64,000 bases of DNA from Streptomyces sp. GQFP. Lineage in GTDB: Bacteria > Actinomycetota > Actinomycetes > Streptomycetales > Streptomycetaceae. This document shows, in pieces, positions 59,640 through 64,000 of this stretch. Under the pieces are notes generated by a model. It was given only the letters and a program-made list of their open reading frames with translations, ran no database searches and was not told the origin of the DNA. The stretch covers positions 5,890,001-5,954,000 of the forward strand of contig NZ_CP089312.1 of NCBI RefSeq assembly GCF_021545335.1, read 5' to 3'. Position 1 is the first letter of the stretch; every line of letters begins with the position of its first letter. The translations under genes and the position numbers were made by a program.

Positions 59640-61028
59640 TCAGTACCCCACCCGAAACGTAGCGTCCTGCCGCTCAGTAGCCGTAGACACCGGATCGATC
59701 CGCAGCACGTAATTCGCGTGCCGTATATACCGCGTCGGGTTGTTGTACGACCGGAACGACGCCCACGAGCTGTCCGCCAACCCCGCCGTCCGATAGAACG
59801 TCGCGTCCCCCGCGAACGTCGACGTGCCGTCGTTCACGTCGAGTTGGAGGGCGTAGTTGTAGTGCCGGAGATAGCGGGTCGGGTAGTTCACCGACTGGAA
59901 CGAGATACCAGCGCTGTCGGCCAGACCCGGGACCAGCTTCCACTCCGAGTCGGTGTACAGGTCGAAGGGGTACTCGTCGATGCGGCCGACGAAGCCGGCG
60001 TGGCGGACGTAACGCGCCGGGTAGTTGTACGACTTGAGGCGGTTCCAGGCCGGGGCGCCCCACTTCGTCAGCAGGTTGTTGTACTCCGTCGTCGTGATCG
60101 TCGCGATGCCGCAGTGCTTGGAGTTGACCGGCTGGGTGTACGTCTTCTGGTCCAGCGCCGTCCAGGTGCCCGACGCCAGGTCGGACGACTGCCACGCGTA
60201 GAAGACGCCGTTCGGCGTGTACGTGTCTCCCCAGAGGTACCAGTTCTCAGACGTCAGTGACTTGAAGACTGTTGGGGCCTCCGTGCCGCCGTGCGCCACC
60301 CCCGCGCTGTACTCCGTGAAGCTACCCGGGTCGAGGGACGTCGAGCGGGCCGATACCAGCGTCTGGTTCTTCTTGTAGAACAGGTAGTTGTAGCCGTTGA
60401 CCCCTACCGCCATGTTGCCGTCGATCACGTCGTAGCCCGGGTCGAAGAACACCTGCGGTGCCGACGCCGTCACGAAGTCGCTCGTGTAGTTCACCATGAT
60501 GACGTTGTGGCCGCTGGAGTTGACCGACGAGTAGATCACCGCGTACTGGCCCCGGCCCGCGTCCCAGAACGCCTCGGGTGCCCAGCTGTGGGTCGTCATG
60601 TCGTGGAGTTTCAGGCGGCGGTAGCCGGTGAAGGTGCGCAGGTCGGCCGAGTCCCAGACGTGGATGTACTGGCTGTTGTACGACCAGTCCGTGCCCTTGA
60701 GGTCGGTCGCGATGACGACGAACGTGCCGTCCTGCTTCCGCATGAGGAACGGGTCCCGCAGGCCGAGCGCGCCCGCGGTGGGGGTGACCACGGGGTCGTT
60801 CTGGTTCAGCGGTGTCCAGTTCAGTGAATCTGTGCTGACGGCCAGGTGGAGGCCGTAGTCCGTGCCCAGGCCGAGGCTCGTCGACTCGGTGAAGTAGCAC
60901 ATCACGTACGCCGAGTCGGCCGCGTGGGCCGTGCCGGCTCCCAGGGTCAGTACGCCGGACATGGCCAGGGGAGTCGTGGCGGCCATGCCGAGGAAGAGGC
61001 GGCGGGACGGCTGGGGTCTTGCGCTCAT
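59640..61028 (-). CDS. Exported GH43-family glycosidase with AbfB (CBM42) domain
   Basis: 462 residues. Tat-like signal (SRRLFLGMAATTPLAM). A five-bladed GH43-type catalytic domain (about 40-320) has RDPFLMRKQDGTFVVIATDL (Asp) and HSWAPEAFWD (Glu-containing). The C-terminal AbfB arabinose-binding domain (about 325-462) shows three repeats such as YPARYVRHAGFVGRI, YPTRYLRHYNYALQL and NPTRYIRHANYVLRI. Secreted arabinan- or arabinoxylan-degrading enzyme, probably. ATG at 61028 follows GGAGAC. Confidence 0.9.
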   Translation of the reverse strand: MSARPQPSRRLFLGMAATTPLAMSGVLTLGAGTAHAADSAYVMCYFTESTSLGLGTDYGLHLAVSTDSLNWTPLNQNDPVVTPTAGALGLRDPFLMRKQDGTFVVIATDLKGTDWSYNSQYIHVWDSADLRTFTGYRRLKLHDMTTHSWAPEAFWDAGRGQYAVIYSSVNSSGHNVIMVNYTSDFVTASAPQVFFDPGYDVIDGNMAVGVNGYNYLFYKKNQTLVSARSTSLDPGSFTEYSAGVAHGGTEAPTVFKSLTSENWYLWGDTYTPNGVFYAWQSSDLASGTWTALDQKTYTQPVNSKHCGIATITTTEYNNLLTKWGAPAWNRLKSYNYPARYVRHAGFVGRIDEYPFDLYTDSEWKLVPGLADSAGISFQSVNYPTRYLRHYNYALQLDVNDGTSTFAGDATFYRTAGLADSSWASFRSYNNPTRYIRHANYVLRIDPVSTATERQDATFRVGY

Positions 61029-61265
61029 CTTTGTCTCCAAGCGGGTGCGGGGACTTGAAGTACGTAGCCAGGCTGGTTAATTGGCGCCGACTATTGGCCG
61101 AGATTTCGAACTTGGTTCGGAAAGTCGATCAGAAGGTAGATCGCACCACCGTGCTCGTCAATCACTCTGGCGACGCTGTGAGGATTCTTTGCGCACAACC
61201 CTCCGTGCTCGTCGCGAGTCACCTAGGCGTCTTGCAACTCGCCTGCTCCTCGTGAAGGTTGTGCA

Positions 61266-62135
61266 ATGCCCTCTCGTTCCACAAGCCGCAAAGTGCTCCG
61301 CACCGCCTCGGCCCTCACCCTGGCCGTCACCACCGGACTGACCGCCCTGGTCGCCCTGCCCGCCACCGCCACCGCCGGCGCCGCGGAATCGGTGGCCACC
61401 GTGACGAGTGGCCCTGACGGCTCCTTCGTTTACACGGCGGCGCCGGGCCAGACCAACAAGGTGCGGGTCGAGGAGTGGAACGACGGCGGTATGACCCTCG
61501 TCCTCATCCACTTCATCGACGACGTGGTCCCGATCGAGGACCCGGGGGACCTCTGCGGCTACCCCGACCCCGCAGACCGCACCAACATCGCCTGCGAGCA
61601 GATCATCCCGGACGACACCCAGGGGCACGTGGCACTGACCATGAAACTCGGCGACGGCAACGACACCGTCGCCTTCAACAACCACACCCTTCTGGAGAGA
61701 TACCCCACCGCGATCGACCTGGGCGCCGGAAAGGACACGTCGACCCAGACCGGCAGCATCGACGGCAACCTGGTCTACGGCGGCCCCGGCGACGACAACA
61801 TCACCGTGCACGGCAACGGGAGGGCCTGGGGCCAGGACGGCAAGGACACGATCCACGCCGACGGCGAGGGAAGCCGCGTCGACGCGGGCACCGGCAACGA
61901 CCTCGTCTACGGAGGCGCTGGCCGGCAGACCCTGACCGGCGGCACCGGCAACGACACGGTCCGCGGTGGCACCGGCAACGACCTGATCTACGGCAGCCCG
62001 GGCAACGACATTCTGTACGGCAACAGCGGCAACGACACGATCCAGGGCAACAGCGGCAACGACAAGCTGTACGGCGGCCCTGGCAAGGACACCCTCAGCG
62101 GCGGCCCCGGCCGCAACGTCGTCCACCAGGACTGA
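61266..62135 (+). CDS. Secreted RTX-type calcium-binding repeat protein
   Basis: 289 residues. Signal peptide (TLAVTTGLTALVALPATATA). The C-terminal third holds nonapeptide repeats GGxGxDxx: GGPGDDNI, GGTGNDTV, GGTGNDLIYG, GNSGNDTIQG, GGPGKDTLSG, expected to form a calcium beta-roll. The N-terminal part is beta-rich with two Cys (GDLCGY and NIACEQ). Such repeats in Streptomyces are usually exported. No catalytic domain seen. Confidence 0.88.
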   Translation: MPSRSTSRKVLRTASALTLAVTTGLTALVALPATATAGAAESVATVTSGPDGSFVYTAAPGQTNKVRVEEWNDGGMTLVLIHFIDDVVPIEDPGDLCGYPDPADRTNIACEQIIPDDTQGHVALTMKLGDGNDTVAFNNHTLLERYPTAIDLGAGKDTSTQTGSIDGNLVYGGPGDDNITVHGNGRAWGQDGKDTIHADGEGSRVDAGTGNDLVYGGAGRQTLTGGTGNDTVRGGTGNDLIYGSPGNDILYGNSGNDTIQGNSGNDKLYGGPGKDTLSGGPGRNVVHQD

Positions 62136-62175
62136 CGCCCTCCATTGCCTCCCCCATCACCCACGTCACGCCCAT

Positions 62176-62198
62176 CCCCGGCACCCTTCCGGCCGGGG
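62176..62198. terminator. Weak hairpin after the RTX gene
   Basis: CCCCGGC and GCCGGGG, 7-bp arms with a 9-nt loop, 41 nt after the stop. Possible terminator. Confidence 0.4.
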
Positions 62199-62275
62199 AC
62201 GGACCCCGCATCGGAGTACGATGATCCGACCCCCGGCGGAGTACCCGGCGGCGGGTTCCGGAGCTGAGGAGATGC

Positions 62276-62845
62276 GTGACCGTGGCTGCCCGACGGGTTC
62301 CCTCATCGGTCTGGGTCACCGGTCTGACCGTGGGCGCGGTCGCTGTCGTCGCCGTACTGGCCGTCAAGGCCGAGCAGGGTCCGCAGCCCCACGCCACCGC
62401 CGCCGCCAGGCCCAGCGCGTCCGCCTCGGCGCAGCCCTCCGCCAAGCCCAGCCAGGCCGCCGAGGTGGCTGTGCCGGACGGGTCGGGGACCGGGCGGCGG
62501 GTCGTCTACTCGCTCGGGCAGAAGCGGGTCTGGCTGATCGACGCGAGCGAGCAGACCCGGCGTACGTTCGTGGTGTGGCCGGGCTCGGTGAGCCCGGAGC
62601 CGGGGACGTACTCGGTGGGGCAGCGGGACGAGGCCCGCACCGGCTCCGACGGCGTCGCCATCGAGCACGTCATGTTCTTCGCCACCAGCTCCGGGCTCTC
62701 GATCGCCTTCTCCAACGCCGTCGACGGCGCCTCACCGCAGCCCGTGTCCGGCGTCCAGACGGGCGGCATCCGCATGTCCAAGGCGGACGGCACCGCCCTG
62801 TGGGCCTTCGGGGACACGGGGACCGCGGTGACGGTCGTCAAGTGA
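62276..62845 (+). CDS. Membrane-anchored protein, L,D-transpeptidase-like but lacking catalytic residues
   Basis: 189 residues. One N-terminal hydrophobic helix, a Ser/Ala/Pro linker, then a domain of about 115 residues with VVYSLGQKRVWLIDASEQTR and VSPEPGTYSVGQRDEARTG, the opening of the YkuD/L,D-transpeptidase fold. The catalytic SHGCVRL block is replaced by QTGGIRMSKADG, so Cys and His are absent. It may bind peptidoglycan without catalysis. GTG start with GAGGAG upstream. Confidence 0.75.
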   Translation: MTVAARRVPSSVWVTGLTVGAVAVVAVLAVKAEQGPQPHATAAARPSASASAQPSAKPSQAAEVAVPDGSGTGRRVVYSLGQKRVWLIDASEQTRRTFVVWPGSVSPEPGTYSVGQRDEARTGSDGVAIEHVMFFATSSGLSIAFSNAVDGASPQPVSGVQTGGIRMSKADGTALWAFGDTGTAVTVVK

Positions 62846-62858
62846 GCGGCGCCGCTCC

Positions 62859-63413
62859 CTAGGACTCCTTCGAATCCTCGTCAGCCGTCCGGGGCGTACC
62901 CACCGGCAGATGGATCACCAGCAGCACCACCCCGCTCAGCAGGAACACCCGCGTCGCCGCGTCCAGCCCGTTCCAGTCGTCCGACTGCCACATCGCGAAC
63001 CACTCGCCGCCGATCGCGATGAATCCGGCGCCGAACAGCAGCATCAGCATCAGCAGGCCGTACGTCGAGACGCGCCGCGCCCGTTCGAGGTCGCGGCGGA
63101 CCCACAGCCACGTACCGGCGATCAGGACGAGCGCGGCGACCGTCTCCCACGCGATGATCGCCACGTACGCCGTGTCCTGGAGGCCCTTCGACGTGATCGC
63201 TCTCCACATCAGGTCGTCGTCCTTGAACGTGGTGTCCATCGCGAGGACATGGCGCACGAACTGCTGGTTCGAGTCGAAGTCGGTGATGTTCCCGAGCGCC
63301 ACCAGGGCTATGTAGAGCGCGACCGTCGCCGTGAGCAGGGTCGAGGCGAGGGTGAGCGCGGTATGGGGGGAGGCGGTGGTACGGGTGGGGTGGGGGGTAC
63401 CTGTTGTGGTCAT
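62859..63413 (-). CDS. DUF2165-type four-helix membrane protein
   Basis: 184 residues with four hydrophobic segments (about 22-44, 77-103, 112-135 and 148-170). FDSNQQFVRHVLAMDTTFKD after helix 1 and GGEWFAMWQSDDWNGLDAAT before helix 4 are DUF2165 signatures. Inner membrane; function unknown. The C-terminus is charged and cytosolic. Confidence 0.85.
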   Translation of the reverse strand: MTTTGTPHPTRTTASPHTALTLASTLLTATVALYIALVALGNITDFDSNQQFVRHVLAMDTTFKDDDLMWRAITSKGLQDTAYVAIIAWETVAALVLIAGTWLWVRRDLERARRVSTYGLLMLMLLFGAGFIAIGGEWFAMWQSDDWNGLDAATRVFLLSGVVLLVIHLPVGTPRTADEDSKES

Positions 63414-63573
63414 GAGGCAACTCTATGGATCGGCCCGCACGCCGTCTCCCCGTTCCCTCCCCGGTTGACCTCCCGTTCACCGTCCGGGAGTTGGGCCAGA
63501 CTGGTGCAGCCACCAAGAGGCACCCCAACAGACCCACCCCAACAGACCCACCCCGCCACGAGGAGAGGTACGG

Positions 63574-64000
63574 ATGGCTCAGGCCTCGCGCCCGTCGATG
63601 CGGCAGCTGATCGAGCAGCGCAGACGCGCCGGTTTCGTCGGCCGGGGTGCCGAACGGGCCGCGTTCCGGGCCAACTTCGAGCTGCCGCCGGACGACGAAC
63701 GGCACCGTTTCCGCTTCCATGTGCACGGCAACGCCGGCGTCGGAAAGACCTTCCTCGTACGGGAGTTGGAGCAGCAGGCCAAGGAACGCGGCGCGCTCAC
63801 CGCGTACGTCGACGAGGGCGTCGGCAGTGTGCCGGAGGCGCTGACGGTGCTGTGCCGTCAATTTGCTGCCCAGGGACGGCGGTTCAAGGAGCTGGAGCGG
63901 CTGCTCGCGGCCCACCGGGAGCGGCGGCACGAGGCCGAGTCCGCCGTCGCCAGCCTCGAAAGCCTTGAACCGCAACCCGAAGGGCCCTCCGCCGGGAGTC
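63574..64000 (+). CDS. P-loop ATPase, 5' part only
   Basis: Open from ATG at 63574 to the window end (142 codons). FVGRGAERAAFRANFELPPD is followed by RFHVHGNAGVGKTFLVREL, with Walker A GNAGVGKT. The start resembles AAA/STAND-type ATP-binding proteins that often carry TPR repeats later. GAGGAGAGG lies about 6 nt upstream. A CAACAGACCCACCC tandem repeat lies at about 63525-63553. Everything past Walker A, including Walker B, is outside view. Confidence 0.8.
   Translation, partial: MAQASRPSMRQLIEQRRRAGFVGRGAERAAFRANFELPPDDERHRFRFHVHGNAGVGKTFLVRELEQQAKERGALTAYVDEGVGSVPEALTVLCRQFAAQGRRFKELERLLAAHRERRHEAESAVASLESLEPQPEGPSAGS

Noticed and set aside
59352..59662. Short frames over the CRISPR-like region
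   Set aside because: Their peptide patterns come from translating degenerate repeats; no ribosome site or family support.
1..64000. tRNA, rRNA, riboswitch and secondary-metabolite core genes (PKS/NRPS)
   Set aside because: None recognised on reading; fbiC and LLM enzymes alone do not define a biosynthetic cluster.

Overview
This window is chromosomal DNA of a filamentous actinomycete, almost certainly a Streptomyces. It is very GC-rich with strong GC3 bias, uses many GTG and TTG starts, and carries rare TTA codons in a few regulatory genes. It also shows typical Streptomyces families: an nSTAND-WD40 protein with an XRE head, an XRE/DUF397/ATPase module, STAS and HATPase anti-sigma-type proteins, LAxTG cell-wall proteins and F420 enzymes. 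No rRNA or tRNA gene was recognised.

Left part (1-17 kb). An amidohydrolase is followed by a tightly packed vWA / PP2C-like / protein-kinase triad (TerY-P type, 1.5-5.5 kb), a solute-binding lipoprotein with a membrane partner, an LLM oxidoreductase, a LuxR-type regulator and two secreted proteins. An SDR - LLM - D-aminoacylase-like - aldehyde dehydrogenase gene set occupies 11.2-16.6 kb. A palindrome with consensus ATCTGACG-N3-CGTCAGAT lies just upstream of the amidohydrolase (119), the first LLM gene (two weak copies), the SDR gene (11220) and the second LLM gene (12131, perfect). These four promoters look like one regulon whose repressor lies outside the window.

Middle (17-42 kb). This holds secreted proteins, the 1290-aa HTH-nSTAND-WD40 protein and a divergent pair of STAS genes, one fused to an ANTAR RNA-binding domain and both with an early TTA (bldA) codon. 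It continues with a MazF-type toxin/antitoxin pair, a PucR-regulated class II aldolase and Na+ symporter pair with a clear 28-bp operator-like palindrome, an XRE/DUF397/ATPase module, two further toxin-antitoxin-like pairs, a MazG-like protein, a DDN-type F420 enzyme, an endonuclease-like protein, a sortase-motif protein, a PHP-type exported hydrolase, a third LLM enzyme and fbiC. fbiC encodes the F420 chromophore synthase that serves such enzymes.

Accessory segment (42.1-51.8 kb). A 9.7-kb segment is bounded by IS5-type ends and by 22-bp direct repeats. It contains a decayed ABC exporter gene, a DUF2690 secreted protein, a large exported SLT/golvesin-like protein, two lipoproteins, and an IS5-family remnant that now holds an IS630-family element (with a probable programmed -1 frameshift) and an IS1380-family transposase. 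The ABC exporter just outside (51.8-53.7 kb) appears to lack three residues before its P-loop.

Right part (53.9-64 kb). This includes a VOC protein, a solute-binding-domain protein, a TetR/SDR divergent pair with a perfect 14-bp palindrome, two NUDIX enzymes, an epimerase-like protein, a degenerate two-repeat type I-E CRISPR remnant without cas genes, an exported GH43-AbfB enzyme, an RTX-repeat protein, a catalytically degenerate L,D-transpeptidase-like protein, a four-helix membrane protein and the start of a P-loop ATPase that runs off the end.
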